From positions 138,901-202,900 of the forward strand of contig JAAOMT010000665.1 in the NCBI GenBank assembly GCA_016748015.1: a stretch of DNA of 64,000 nt, written 5' to 3'. The notes beneath the pieces are model-generated. The model did not search any database. It worked only from the letters and a program-made list of their open reading frames with translations, and was not told where the DNA came from. Shown here piece after piece: positions 16,560-29,238 of the stretch. Numbering within the stretch: position 1 is the stretch's first letter; each line of letters opens with the position of its first letter. The translations under genes and the position numbers were made by a program. The stretch comes from Geosiphon pyriformis. Lineage: Eukaryota > Glomeromycota > Glomeromycetes > Archaeosporales > Geosiphonaceae.

Positions 16560-17159
16560 TGTTGGTAATACAACAGAAAATTATTATTTATGAAAAGCAA
16601 TCATGTACATCATATAATATCAGATTTTGGCTTTACAAAATACACAATCACAAGAAAGGGGTAACTTCCCTATCCAGAAACACAATGTTATTGGCTCAAA
16701 GATTTGTTTTTTCGGGAATTTTGGTGAAAATTAAAGTCAAAAGACCAAATATAGCTAATTTGAAAAAAGCTAAAGGACTTTGTCCCTTCCGAAATAAATT
16801 TGCAATACGTATTCCAAATAATATAACTATTCCCGAATTTGAAATTGATATTTCAATGTTTCATAAATAATGATGCTTGTGAAAAAGTTGGTTCTTGGTC
16901 GGAAGTATTCGTTCTTAATTGAGAAAGTTATATTCATTTGAGGGTAAGAGCAATCACCCTTAGTACTGGATGTGTGTTTTATAAGTCTTTTTTGAAGCTT
17001 AAGCTTTTAGTGATTATCACAAATTTTTGTAATCAGCGTTTTAGATATACATGAAATTCTTTGTAATTTAAACATAATTGAATTTCTTGAAAAGTCTCTC
17101 CTGCCCAAGTAATTATAATAAAGGCTACAAGTTCCCATATAGATTGTCTGATCTGAAAA
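16560..17159. other. Intergenic region
   Basis: 600 bp between the small candidate gene and the end of the homoserine O-acetyltransferase gene. An open frame continues to 16870 (ending in a TAA after FEIDISMFHK) with no known domain. It could be a further exon of the small candidate, but no phase-compatible splice is convincing. The remainder is AT-rich. Confidence 0.4.
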
Positions 17160-19303
17160 TCAACCCCGAAGTTCTAAATGTCCCTTCACCGCACTTCCAA
17201 TATTTGTTAAATCAATCAGGAAAGTATCATGACCATACATTGAATCTAACTCATAATAAGTAACATTCTTATTACCACCCATTTTGAGACATTCAGCAAT
17301 CTCTTTTTGTTGCCAACAAGGAAATAAAATATCAGACTGGACCCCAAGAATCAAAGTAGGAATTTGAATGACGGATAAACCCTGGATCAAATCTTTTAAG
17401 TCATTCATACTTGTTTTGGAAAGTGAGGAAATATGCTTTTTTGGTGGATTTAAGGTGGGATATTGAGAGAGGGAGGATTTTTGTTCTTTTGGTTTGGATT
17501 TAACTTTAAGACTGCATTGTTCCGGCTCAGTTGATGGTCCTAATTGGTTTTCCTTAATTCGAAGCTCTCTTTGGCGTTTAATTTCATCTAGTGTTGAGGC
17601 CGACATGTCGAATAAGTCCATGGCTTTTGAAATGTACAGCAAAGAGTTTGGATCGTATTGTAAACACCATCTTTCACCCTGAATAGTTGACAATTAATTG
17701 ATTAGGGAGGTATTTATTTGGTGCAATAGATACATTGGACAAGGGAAGAGTACTTGATGATCAAGATATGTTTCAATCAAGAAATCGGGGCATAATGCAG
17801 GAGATTGATTCTCTTGAGCTCGTTTTCTACCAAATCTTTGTTCCCACTCAGGTCCTGATCGATAACTAGATTTTTATAAGAAATGAAGGAAATTTTTAAA
17901 AGCTTTTAATTTTTTTACGCAATCAAGATATTCACCTGATAGTCGCGATCTCTCGAGCAAGCTAGATTAAATCAAAGTTTAATAGAATAAACAATTTGCT
18001 AAGCAGGAAAATTTTAAATTAAAAACAATTACCTTCATGCCTATATGAGGTGGAATTCCATTGTAATAAAAACCTTTGTTCCAATTTGGATCAGCCATTA
18101 AGACTATTTTAATTCAAAAGGATCGGAAAAAATGGGTCAATCAATATATGCTATATAAACTAGTGTATAAGGATCAGGGTTGATAACCACCTTGACGTTG
18201 AGTGTGCCGAGTTGCAATAGAATAAGGATGGGATCTTGCACACGCTGAAATGCTGATAAGGCGTTTTATACGATTCGGAAATAAATATGCAGCTGCTAAT
18301 GACTTTGATAAACAATTAATAGATTGTTATTTTCAGTGACATAATTAAATCATCTCTTTCAAAAATTCATCTCAATACCTGCATTCCTCCCATACTACTG
18401 CCAATACTAGCGTATAATTGGCTGATACCAAGATGATTCAACAATAAAAATTGTGCTCGAACCATATCAAAAATTGTGAGAATGGGAAAACGAGTAGCAT
18501 AACGTTCTTGATCTGAGGGATCAATCGACCAAGGACCTGTTGAACCATAACAACCACCAATTACATTGGTGCAAATGACAAAAAATTTATTGGTATCAAT
18601 GGAAAGACCTGGCCCTATTTAAATACGCTTATGATGATTATTAATAGCTCAAACATGGTATTATTTCGTTTTTTTCTTTCTGCAAATATTCGAAAATCTT
18701 ATTTCTTACCTACCAATAAACTTCTCCCACCATCCATCTTTCACATTTTTTTCATGACTTTTTGCGTGACTACTAGCCGATAGACCAGTATGTAATAAAA
18801 TAGCATTATCCTTTTGTTCATTAATCTTTCCCCATGTTTCATATGCGATATCTAATTGTGGCAATACCCCCCCATGGTCACACAAAAAAGGTTTGGTATG
18901 ATGAAAATGTAAATATCCAGTGACAACATTTTCGTAAGTTGGTTCAGGTCCGCCGTCCAGTGAACGAGTTCTTAAAGCGAGTTGATCGATACATGGAAAA
19001 GTTAACGCTGGATTTGAACTTGTCCTTGATTTTTTTTTGGTTTCAGGTATATGTTGAGGAAGTGAAGGCGGAGGTTCGAGTAAGATTCCACTTGGATTAG
19101 TTTTGGAGACAAAAGCCGAATTTTTCCGGATTGATGAAGCAGTAAAATCTATAACCACATGTGGAATTATAAAAATTGTATTTCTATTAATCGTGCGTAA
19201 AATTTAATCCAACAAAGTTCAATATTATTAATTTACCCCTGAATAAATATTTTAAGGAATTATAATTTTTGAGTTTGCAGAAATTACGAAATAAAATTGC
19301 CAT
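17160..19303 (-). CDS. MET2: Homoserine O-acetyltransferase (MetX/Met2 type)
   Basis: Eight minus-strand exons: 19303-19237, 19148-18714, 18614-18379, 18302-18191, 18103-18033, 17961-17936, 17865-17754 and 17678-17160; about 525 aa. It is an alpha/beta hydrolase-fold acetyltransferase that activates homoserine with acetyl-CoA for methionine synthesis. Landmarks: [33 protein letters not shown], the nucleophile elbow GSSMGGMQ (Ser about 241), then Asp (~469, VQSDILFP) and His (~503, MYGHD) completing the triad. The N-terminus [13 protein letters not shown] is basic and hydrophobic, suggesting a mitochondrial presequence. A Lys/Ser/Pro-rich insert of about 70 residues (roughly 377-445) separates the lid region from the catalytic Asp. 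A related serine O-acyltransferase is the main alternative. Confidence 0.9.
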
Positions 19304-20471
19304 TATTTTTCCTGTGATTTGGTGATAGAGTGAAAATTGAAATTTTTTAAGACAGGAACATTATCATTTAAGCCACTGCTAAACAATCCTTTATTATTTA
19401 AAGCATTTCGTGATTGGCTGAGGACCAAACAACAATTCTTTTGATGAAACTTCAAAATATTATTTTGATAATTTTGTTTGATAATTTTTTTTAAAATTGC
19501 GCATTCATATAGAATCTTAAATTTTATTAAAACAAATAAATAAATTTAACAAAAAATAAATAATTAGTAACATTAAAGTTTTCTGAGTTTTTATGTTAGG
19601 AATATGGTTTTAAAACAAATGCCGATATCTTTTGGGATAATCCAAAAGAAATAAAAATATTTTGAAAGCACGGTTAACAAAGAAATTATGAAGGCAATGA
19701 TATATTGAATAAATTTAATATTTGAATTAAAACAATTAAAAATGTCAAGGCATTATTAGTTGGAATTTAAAAGCTCCTTTTTTAATTAGGCAGTCCTTTA
19801 AATGCTGTGGTATTACAGTTGTATTTGATGGCTTTGAAAAAATTGGGTGTTCAACTATTTACCACTTATTCAAAGAAAAAAGTAGAAATTCTCTTATTAA
19901 AAGTGCTTAGAGAAACGTGAGACTTTGATCTTCCCAGAAAAATCTAAATTTTATGGCTGGAACATATCAAAAAGTAAATGAGTCTCCCATTAAGAAATCA
20001 TCAGAAAACAAAGATCAGTGAGAATACTTACAAAAGCTACCATCCCTACAGATTATAAAATGAAAATGAAAATTTGACGACAAGACAAAATTTTAAAGGC
20101 AATGAAGGGCAGAAAAAAAGTACAAAGAGAGCAAGAATCGACAAAACTCTAAATGAGGCAAAAGCATATATATGGGACGCGCAAAGCCAGAGGCCATCAG
20201 CACCTGAAATTCTATTTAAATGGCAACCTTTAAACTCTATTTTCATACAACATTTTTTATTATAGATTGTTTTCGGAAATAAGTGGGACATGATAGTTGG
20301 TTCTCTCTTTTTGATCTTTTCAATTTGTCGGGATTTCAAGATAGCGGATGATTAATATATTTCACGGCGTTTAAAATTGATTTTATTTCAATTATGTGCC
20401 TGGAAATAAAAACATTTCAGCACTCGAGAGAATATATGCAAGGATTTCGGTAAAGCATGATTTAAGAATTT
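19304..20471. other. Intergenic region
   Basis: 1.17 kb between the MET2 start and the SUA5 end (both minus strand). It contains the MET2 promoter. Short open frames around 20046-20340 have unconvincing composition and no splice or domain support. No RNA gene recognised. Confidence 0.45.
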
Positions 20472-21893
20472 TCAATCGACAATTTTTGAAGCTGCTTTTC
20501 TTAATCTGTTCATCACCGCAAGACCTTCTTTCTCTTCCTTCATTCCTTCCACAATAATATAATCAACTTTTCGGTCATCTAAAAACCTCAAACCTTTAAA
20601 AAGTTGTCGCGCGACTTCTTCAGGAAATGCAATCGAGTCACCAAGATTGTATTCAATTAAATCAATATTTTTACTATGTACAAGACCATTAGTTGATGAT
20701 AAAGTTATAGCAGGGTTGACAAAATTGTCACATTCTTGATCAATTTCATTTCCATATTGGCTTTCTATCGGAATGAAATTCTCGCAGGATAAATTATCCT
20801 TAATCTTCTGAGGAATTGGGGTTGATGACAAAGAAGCAGAAGTTTTAATCGTCCTTAAAATTCCAATTCGCTTTTTAGAGCTTTTTCTAATTTCAAATAT
20901 CTCTTTCTCCACTAATTCTTTCATTTTTTTTGTTCTATCCTCTAATGAGCTTTTTTCTTCCTTAGGATCAATCAATATAACTTGCGCATCAGGAGAGTAA
21001 TGTCTATATTTCATCCCAGGTGTTGTAGGAGCCATTTCTAACTTTTCATCTATAAAATCTTTCTTGTACACCCTCAAACCAGACATTCCAGGCATGGGGA
21101 ATAAATCCTCAAATGTAACACCACCAGGTCTTAAAATGGTCGGTAGCTTTGGGTTACTCAGGACATCAAGCACTGTAGATTCTACACCAGAGACACATTG
21201 ACCACCATCAATAATCATTGACACCTTTGTATTGAGGTCATTAAAAACATGCGAGGCTATAGTTGGGGAAGGACGTCCTGAAATATTGGCTGAGGGTGCG
21301 GCAAGAGGAAAACCACAGAGTGTGATTAAAGCACGGGCGATTGGATGAGATGGGAAGCGAACAGCAACTGTTTGTTGGTTACAAGTAACTTCGTCAGGTA
21401 TTAGACTTGATTTGGGTAATAGTATAGTTAAAGGACCAGGCCAAAATTTTTTTATAATCTCCAGATAAATTCCCGGAATTTTGGCCTCAGGATTAGGTAG
21501 GAGTGAGCGTAACATTTTCAGAGAAGAAATATGCACAATCAAGGGGTTGTCCGCAGGTCTGTTCTTGATTGAGAAAATTTTTTTAACGGCTTCTGGATTA
21601 AGCGCGTTGGATGCTAGACCATAAACTGTTTCCGTAGGCATTGCCACAACTTCCCCTCTTGCGAGTAATGAAGCAGCTCTTGAAAGAATTTCTCGCGCTT
21701 TATTGTCATATGTCTGAAAATATGGATTTTCGAGACTATCGCAGGGTTCAAACGTAAAAGTGGTAGGGTCTATTTTGGAAACCTCTGTAATCATATTTAA
21801 AAAAAGCGGAGTTTCATTCCTAGAGAATTTTGGTGATTTCAAGTGTTTATATAAACTAGATAGTCTGCGAACAATTTTCAGAGCCGCAGGCAT
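20472..21893 (-). CDS. SUA5: Threonylcarbamoyl-AMP synthase (Sua5/YrdC/YwlC)
   Basis: A single uninterrupted frame of 473 aa, the only intronless recognised gene here. It makes threonylcarbamoyl-AMP from Thr, bicarbonate and ATP, the first step of t6A37 in ANN-decoding tRNAs. The YrdC domain spans about residues 60-250: GEVVAMPTETVYGLA, KNRPADNPLIVH, FWPGPLTILL, VAVRFPSHPIA, APSANISGRPSPT, and GVESTVLD. The C-terminal Sua5 domain (about 290-473) carries MKYRHYSPDA and ends with VMNRLRKAASKI. The N-terminus (MPAALKIVRRLSSLYKHL) looks like a mitochondrial presequence, so dual cytosolic and mitochondrial supply is plausible. It starts 123 bp from the divergent aspartate aminotransferase. Confidence 0.95.
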   Translation of the reverse strand: MPAALKIVRRLSSLYKHLKSPKFSRNETPLFLNMITEVSKIDPTTFTFEPCDSLENPYFQTYDNKAREILSRAASLLARGEVVAMPTETVYGLASNALNPEAVKKIFSIKNRPADNPLIVHISSLKMLRSLLPNPEAKIPGIYLEIIKKFWPGPLTILLPKSSLIPDEVTCNQQTVAVRFPSHPIARALITLCGFPLAAPSANISGRPSPTIASHVFNDLNTKVSMIIDGGQCVSGVESTVLDVLSNPKLPTILRPGGVTFEDLFPMPGMSGLRVYKKDFIDEKLEMAPTTPGMKYRHYSPDAQVILIDPKEEKSSLEDRTKKMKELVEKEIFEIRKSSKKRIGILRTIKTSASLSSTPIPQKIKDNLSCENFIPIESQYGNEIDQECDNFVNPAITLSSTNGLVHSKNIDLIEYNLGDSIAFPEEVARQLFKGLRFLDDRKVDYIIVEGMKEEKEGLAVMNRLRKAASKIVD

Positions 21894-22016
21894 TTCAGAT
21901 TATTATTTGAGGCTGGGAGCCTATTGTGTGTGTATATATATGCACTAAGATTCTGAGTCATCATAGCATTTTAACAACATTTTTGATCACATCTCGAGCT
22001 TCAACCAAACACAAAA
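21894..22016. promoter_or_regulatory. Bidirectional promoter between SUA5 and AAT
   Basis: Only 123 bp separate the two start codons, so the promoters and 5' UTRs must overlap. A TATATATA-like stretch is present around 21930-21942. Confidence 0.55.
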
Positions 22017-23923
<1,907 letters not shown>

Positions 23924-24093
23924 GACAGCTGTCTATAATAGGTCTTACGTAATAGATGATAATGCATTTCTCAAAAACTTAAGACTTAGAAGAGAATCAT
24001 TAACTTAAATTCGAAACATATACTAGTTATCTAATATTAGGACCAAGTATATATTTAAAGAAAATAAGATATCAGTAGAACGAATTCTATACG

Positions 24094-25677
24094 TTATTTC
24101 CATACCTTTGCAGTTCCATCCACACTAGTAGAAACCATCATTGGTTGCCGCGGATGATGAGCTACACAAGTGATAACACCTCCATGAGCTTCCTTGATCG
24201 TGGATAGCAATTTCCCCTGATGAATTTTATTTTAGTCTAAAATCCCGCATATCGTAACTGTCATATTCTTAATAATTTACCTCCAGTAAATCCCAAATAT
24301 AGATTCTGCCATCCTCTGAACCACTAATCACATGTAAATCGTAATTTGACAGACATGATTGTATTTTGTACAGTGAATTTTTATGACCCTTAAACCTAAT
24401 GTTCGTTTTCAGGTTAGTTTTTTGATAATCGAACAAGTTAATAAATAGGGAACTGAAAGAATGCAGATGACGATAGATGACTGTCCTTACTCATTCAATA
24501 GGCCACCATTGTCTTTGTCCATCAATCGAATAGTACTATCTAATGAGCTAGCCAAAACACAATTTCCATCTCCAGAAAAGCAGACGGAGGTAACAGGATC
24601 TTTTAAAACAAAGCAGGAATTAAAATTCTATTGAGACAATTAGCAAAATACAATTAAGTCGCTCATTACGTGAAATTAGATCCTGTAGAAGAGCACCCAC
24701 ACGAAGATCGTATATACGTATATTACCATCAACGGAGCTGATGAGTTAAAGATAGTCATTAGAAAAAAACCTTGAGTTTATTGAAGTTTGATCGAGTTAA
24801 ACTCACCCAGTGACAATTTCATATTGTGATACTTGCAAAGAGGCTACGCTATCTTTAGCCTCTTCTAATATTTGAATTGGGAGACGTGAATTTCCCCTAG
24901 CTTGAAAGAAATGAAATTAGCAGATCAATTCGTTGTAAAAATGTGTATTTGGCGGCTTAATTAAAACGAAAAAATCGTACCTGCAATCCCATAAGCGTAC
25001 AGTAGAATCGTAGGAGCCTATAAGAATTGTACAAATTGAAAGAATGAATTTGAATATAATATTTTTGAAAAAACTATTATTTAGATATACCGCTGGCGAT
25101 CACAGTCCCTTCTTGATTGAAATCGACCGTATTCACTCTCTTTTTATTAAAGCCCAAAAGCAGAAAATAATTAAAATGTGAAGAAACTGAAGTGTCAAAT
25201 TTTAAATAAATAATTAGAATTATTTTATACATGTTGATGTCCTTCAAAACGTCGAATCGTTCTAGCGGTGGTCACGTCAAACATAAAGACTTGGCGGTCT
25301 CCCCCACAAGAAGCAAAACGTGAATGATCCTGTGTACTAGTTTTGGCCAAGTAAAAGTTATAAGAGAAGAAAGTAGGTATTCAGCATTGAAAACTTGCCA
25401 TTAATGTCTATAAATATCAAGCCACTCTATTCACTTACATAGAAACACCCAAAACCTCCTTGCCATGGCCTTCATACGTTTTGATGCATAGGCCAGACTC
25501 AGGATTCCATAGTTTCACAGTACGGTCTTGACCACCAGTTAAAACATATTCGCCCGTTGAATTATAACGCGCATAATGTACGGGTCCCGTGTGAGAGGCG
25601 AAAACAAGGGAGCATTTTACTGGGAAAGGTGAAGCGGCCATAGTGTCATAATGGAGGTCTCCCACATGTTTCATCAT
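24094..25677 (-). CDS. WD40 protein of the WDR83/MORG1 family
   Basis: Nine minus-strand exons: 25677-25439, 25336-25231, 25139-25091, 25017-24981, 24896-24807, 24737-24670, 24599-24491, 24395-24281 and 24216-24094; 311 aa, the normal family length. Seven WD repeats fill the protein, for example GGQDRTVKLWNP, SYDSTVRLWDC, SVDGNIRIYDLR, SSLDSTIRLMD and GSEDGRIYIWDL. FKGHKNSLYK and the RFEGHQHRVNTVDFN block are typical of WDR83, a scaffold reported in spliceosomal C complexes and in MAPK signalling in animals. Exon 2 uses the TAG acceptor just upstream of 25336, because the more obvious ACACAG would break the frame. The gene is divergent from SPO7, only 79 bp away. Confidence 0.9.
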
Positions 25678-25756
25678 AAATTTAAGTGACCCTTTGTCAC
25701 ATGATTGATAATATTTCTCTATTCTGATTGGCTAACTTTGAATATGGAGGAAGATA
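25678..25756. promoter_or_regulatory. Bidirectional promoter between WDR83-like and SPO7-like genes
   Basis: Seventy-nine bases separate divergent start codons. The segment contains CATGATTGATAATA and GATTGGCTAA (ATTGG, a CCAAT box in reverse, at about 25726). If SPO7 starts at the second Met (25790) the gap is 112 bp. Confidence 0.5.
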
Positions 25757-26696
25757 ATGAGACTCATCCATAGAAGCAATTTCTCACTGATGTCTTACAG
25801 TTCGTTGCCGCTTTATTCGGATTCATCTTCCTCTTCTACCTCTGTTTCACCGTTGTCCGCACCCTCTGAAAGTCCTCCATCTCATCATGACCTATTTGGT
25901 GAGTCGTCGGGTCTATCTTTTTCTACGAACTTGGGCCTTTCGATGACTTCGCCATTACCTCGTGTTCCCTCGCCTAGTCAAAATCAAAAGTTTAAAGATT
26001 TATTGGTGTTTGAAGAGCGACTAAAACAAAATCTACACGCATTGAGTAAGCGACAACAGAAATATGAAGGTATTTGCCTTTTTTTTTACTTCAGTGATAA
26101 TTTAAATTCAAATATGAATCCTATTGACTTGAATAATTTTATTTCTAGCTATTTTAGGTTTCAATTCCTGTTTGATTATATTTTTCGCCTATTGGATTTT
26201 TATTTATCAACTCCAGGTAAAAAAAATGTGATAACTTGTGATTTTTGTTGAATTATTACTTCATGTTGCTAAAAGCAATAAATTTATTTTCTTACAAGAA
26301 TCCCACTTTATACTTTTTAAGTATTGCTTGCATGATCTCTTCGATTAGTTATATATTAATATTCTTTATGACTGGGCAATATTCAGAGAAAGTCTCTGTT
26401 GGTCAAAAGTAAAGTAACCTGTTTTAATTTACCTAAATTATGCATTGAATCATTTTCATTTCACTAAATTTTCCTGCTTATAAAAATTATTTTCTAGATA
26501 TGTTCCACAATGCAATCGTGCCTTAAGAGCATTCAATATGCACTTTAATCGTGATAATAAAGGAGAACTTACATTTTATCGTAAAGTTCCAAAAAAAATT
26601 CAAGAAGGTTTTGAAAAATACCGTAAATCGTACATCAACAAGAAAAAAGAACGGGCCAAGTTCAAAGAAGAAAAGGAAAAGGGTAAAGAAAAGTAA
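25757..26696 (+). CDS. SPO7: Spo7-like regulatory subunit of the Nem1 phosphatase
   Basis: Exons 25757-26069, 26149-26216, 26299-26408 and 26498-26696 encode up to 229 aa; the second Met (25790, MSYSSLPLYSD) is an equally good start. A Ser/Pro-rich N-terminus is followed by FKDLLVFEERLKQNL, a two-helix membrane hairpin (ILGFNSCLIIFFAYWIFIY at ~107-125, then LYFLSIACMISSISYILIFF at ~130-150) and YVPQCNRALRAFNMHFN. This matches the Spo7/TMEM188 layout. Spo7 binds Nem1 at the ER and nuclear envelope and activates the lipin Pah1. The C-terminus is a Lys/Glu coiled region. Family call by domain order and the PQxNRALRxFN motif. Confidence 0.8.
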
Positions 26697-27003
26697 ATAT
26701 TCTTGTCAAACAAGTAAGTCATAAAAATTGTATTAGATGTTTAAAATCTATCATTAAAAATTCTGACTTCGAATTTGCCAAACTTTTAGTGACAATGACT
26801 AGACTATGGAATTTTGTTATCTTTTTTTGAATGTTAAAATTCGAGATATTCCAGTGATAAGCTAACGACAAATATACAATATGAGCCTTACCGAGAATTT
26901 ATCCTTTTATCGTATGTGTTCGCCGGTGGCAATTACTTGTACAGCATCTCTTAAGTGCAAAGCCTTACCTATTAAAATTCTTAGAATTATAAATAACTTA
27001 AAG
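26697..27003. other. Intergenic region between convergent SPO7 and mARC genes
   Basis: About 300 bp of 3' flanking sequence, AT-rich, without recognisable features. Confidence 0.5.
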
Positions 27004-28289
27004 TTAAAACCATTCTTCAATGATAAATAAACACTCACCAGGCTTTCCTTGAATAATGTTCATGCCTACGAGGGATGTGATTAAAAAATTGCAAGTGAAG
27101 ACTACGTTTTTACTATCATCTTTAAACTTCTCACCAAAACAAGCTTTGTACTTTACTCCTTTGTCAACTCTCCTGTATGACAGCAAAGTTTTCAGCGGAT
27201 CTATACCATTTCTCTCCCCAGTGTCTGGGTTTACATTTGGGACTAAATTTCATTTATTTCCGTGAATGGATATCCTGCCTCTTCCTTAAATCAAGTCTTT
27301 TTGTTTTTAGCTTAGATAGACTCACTTATGCAACGGGAACAACGGCAAGCGACATAAAAGACATTCTCAGGATCTTCGCCAATGACTATTTTTTTCCAAG
27401 TATCCTCTTCGAAAGGAACCTTACATCCTTTTACGGTAATATTGGGTCTAAAGTTGCGCATACTAACTGGCTCTGATAATTTGGAATTGAGGTCTTTTAA
27501 AGATTCCTCGCTGATTAATAGGAAAGGATAGCCATCCGAAAACGCTGTCTGTTTAGAAAAAATCACATTTCAACTGTTTGGATATTTACATCAAAAAACT
27601 CACACAATTTGTTCCTTACCTGAGGCTGATATCCGACCTCTTCTTGATTTGGCGCGTGTTCTTTTACAGGTCTAACTTCGTTTGGTGACTTGAATACGAT
27701 CCTGGATGGAATACCCAAATATTTAGATATCCATCTAGATGCTTCTTCACCACAATCATAAGCGTCATAGTAACCCTCACAAACGAGGGATTTTTGAAGG
27801 TTGTAACTTTCTGGGCTATATCGCGAAATAATGATTTATTTGTTAAACAGGTCAAATGTTTTATCAGAATTAATAATAAAATTAAATTGTTCCTTATACT
27901 CTGGCCTCAACGGAAGTGAGAACTCTAGCATGCCCGGAGCACACAAAATTAGGGCTCCTCTTTCTTCATTAATTGTAGGAGCAATCAAAGCCAACTAATT
28001 TAAATTGATGGAATACAAAGTCCATGAGTTCTGAAAATTAATTTCTGGGTGGAAATTTTAACCACATTAAGGCTTATGAAACCTTCGGTATCTCTCGCTG
28101 TGTCAAAAAATTTGAATCTTCATCGACAATCATCCAGAATCGGTCATAAATAAAACCACACTCATTGGTTTTACATGAATCCACCTTAATACCTCGACAA
28201 GACTTTATTGGGTAAATATAAAGACCACTAATTTTTATATTATTGGAATAATCCATTTTACGAAAATTGGTCGAGTTTATTTCATCCAT
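27004..28289 (-). CDS. mARC-like MOSC-domain molybdenum protein
   Basis: Minus-strand exons: 28289-28083, 27994-27900, 27815-27620, 27548-27326 and 27242-27004; about 319 aa. The N-terminal beta-barrel shows SGLYIYPIKSCRGIKVDS and YDRFWMIVDEDSNFLTQRE. The MOSC domain carries FRPNITVKGC, DTWKKIVIG, the CRCSRC segment that supplies the Mo-binding Cys, and VNPDTGERNG. mARC proteins reduce N-hydroxylated compounds with cytochrome b5 and its reductase. The N-terminus lacks an obvious presequence or anchor, so location is uncertain. A pogo-like transposon lies 36 bp upstream of this start codon, leaving almost no original promoter. Confidence 0.9.
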
Positions 28290-28509
28290 TTTTATATGAA
28301 TTTGATTAATAATTATAATTATGTACAGTCAAACCTGAGATAACCCATACTGAGATAACCCATAACCTGTGATAAGCCATAACCTGTGATAAGCCATAGC
28401 ATTTACTGTCAGTATGGGTTATCTCAGGTGCTAGTTCTGGTAAAATTGCAAAGCAAACCAATATTTCCATGACTAAAAATGCTATATGATAATGTAACAT
28501 CACTTATTC

Positions 28510-29180
28510 AACAGAATGATCATTAATCATGTAAGTAATCAAGTCGGAGTTTCGAATTGTCCCAAGTTTTAAATTATCATCAATTGTGTGAGTAATCAAG
28601 TCGGAATTTTGAATTGTCCCAAGTTTTAAATTATTACTGATCTTGTGAGTAATTAAGTCATAGTTTCAAATTGTCCCAAGTTTTAAATTATCATTGATTG
28701 TATGAGTAATCAAGTCGGAGTTTCGAATTGTTCCAAGTTTTAAATTACTGACCTTGTGAATAATCAATTCGGAGTTTTAAATTGTCCCAAGTTCTAAATT
28801 ATCATCGATTGTATGAGTAATCAATTCGGAGTTTTAAATTGTCCCAAGTTCTAAATTATCATCGATTGTATGAGTAATCAAGTCAGAGTTTCGAATTGTT
28901 TCAAGTTTTAAATTATTATCGATTGTATAAGTAATCAAGTCGGAGTTTCGAATTGTCCCAAGTTCTAAATTATCATCGATTGTATAAGTAATCAAGTCGG
29001 AGTTTCGAATTGTCCCAAGTTCTAAATTATCATCAATTGTATGAGTAATCAAGTCAGAGTTTCGAATTGTCCCAAGCTCTAAATTATCATTGATTGTATG
29101 AGTAATCAAATCAGAGTTTCGAATTGTTTCAAGTTTTAAATTATTATCAATTGTGTGAGTAATCAAGTCGGATTTTTGGA
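28510..29180. repeat. 57-bp minisatellite inside the pogo-like element (about 12 units)
   Basis: Twelve units with 56-57 bp spacing, each containing the core GAGTAATCAAGTCGGAGTTT and CCCAAGTTYTAAATTATC. Units are diverged mostly by transitions. Because 57 is divisible by three, the minus strand stays open and reads as 19-residue repeats (LITHTIDDNLELGTIRNSD), probably a by-product. The same array recurs in the second element copy. Confidence 0.9.
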
Positions 29181-29238
29181 TCAGCCCTATCTGATCAGAG
29201 TCTTAATCGTACTTTTCCTTTGCCTTTTGATTCCACCA

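Noticed and set aside
20046-20340. Overlapping frames on both strands upstream of MET2
   Set aside because: Both are short, lack domains and start signals; probably chance in intergenic DNA.
27056-27476. Plus-strand frames through the mARC gene
   Set aside because: They are antisense to conserved mARC exons.
28834-29166. 110-residue minus-strand frame made of 19-residue repeats, as a repeat protein
   Set aside because: It is the open strand of the 57-bp transposon minisatellite; no start context, no codon constraint and decayed in the second copy.
28510-29180. CRISPR-like array
   Set aside because: Units are contiguous with no unique spacers, and the setting is a eukaryotic transposon.
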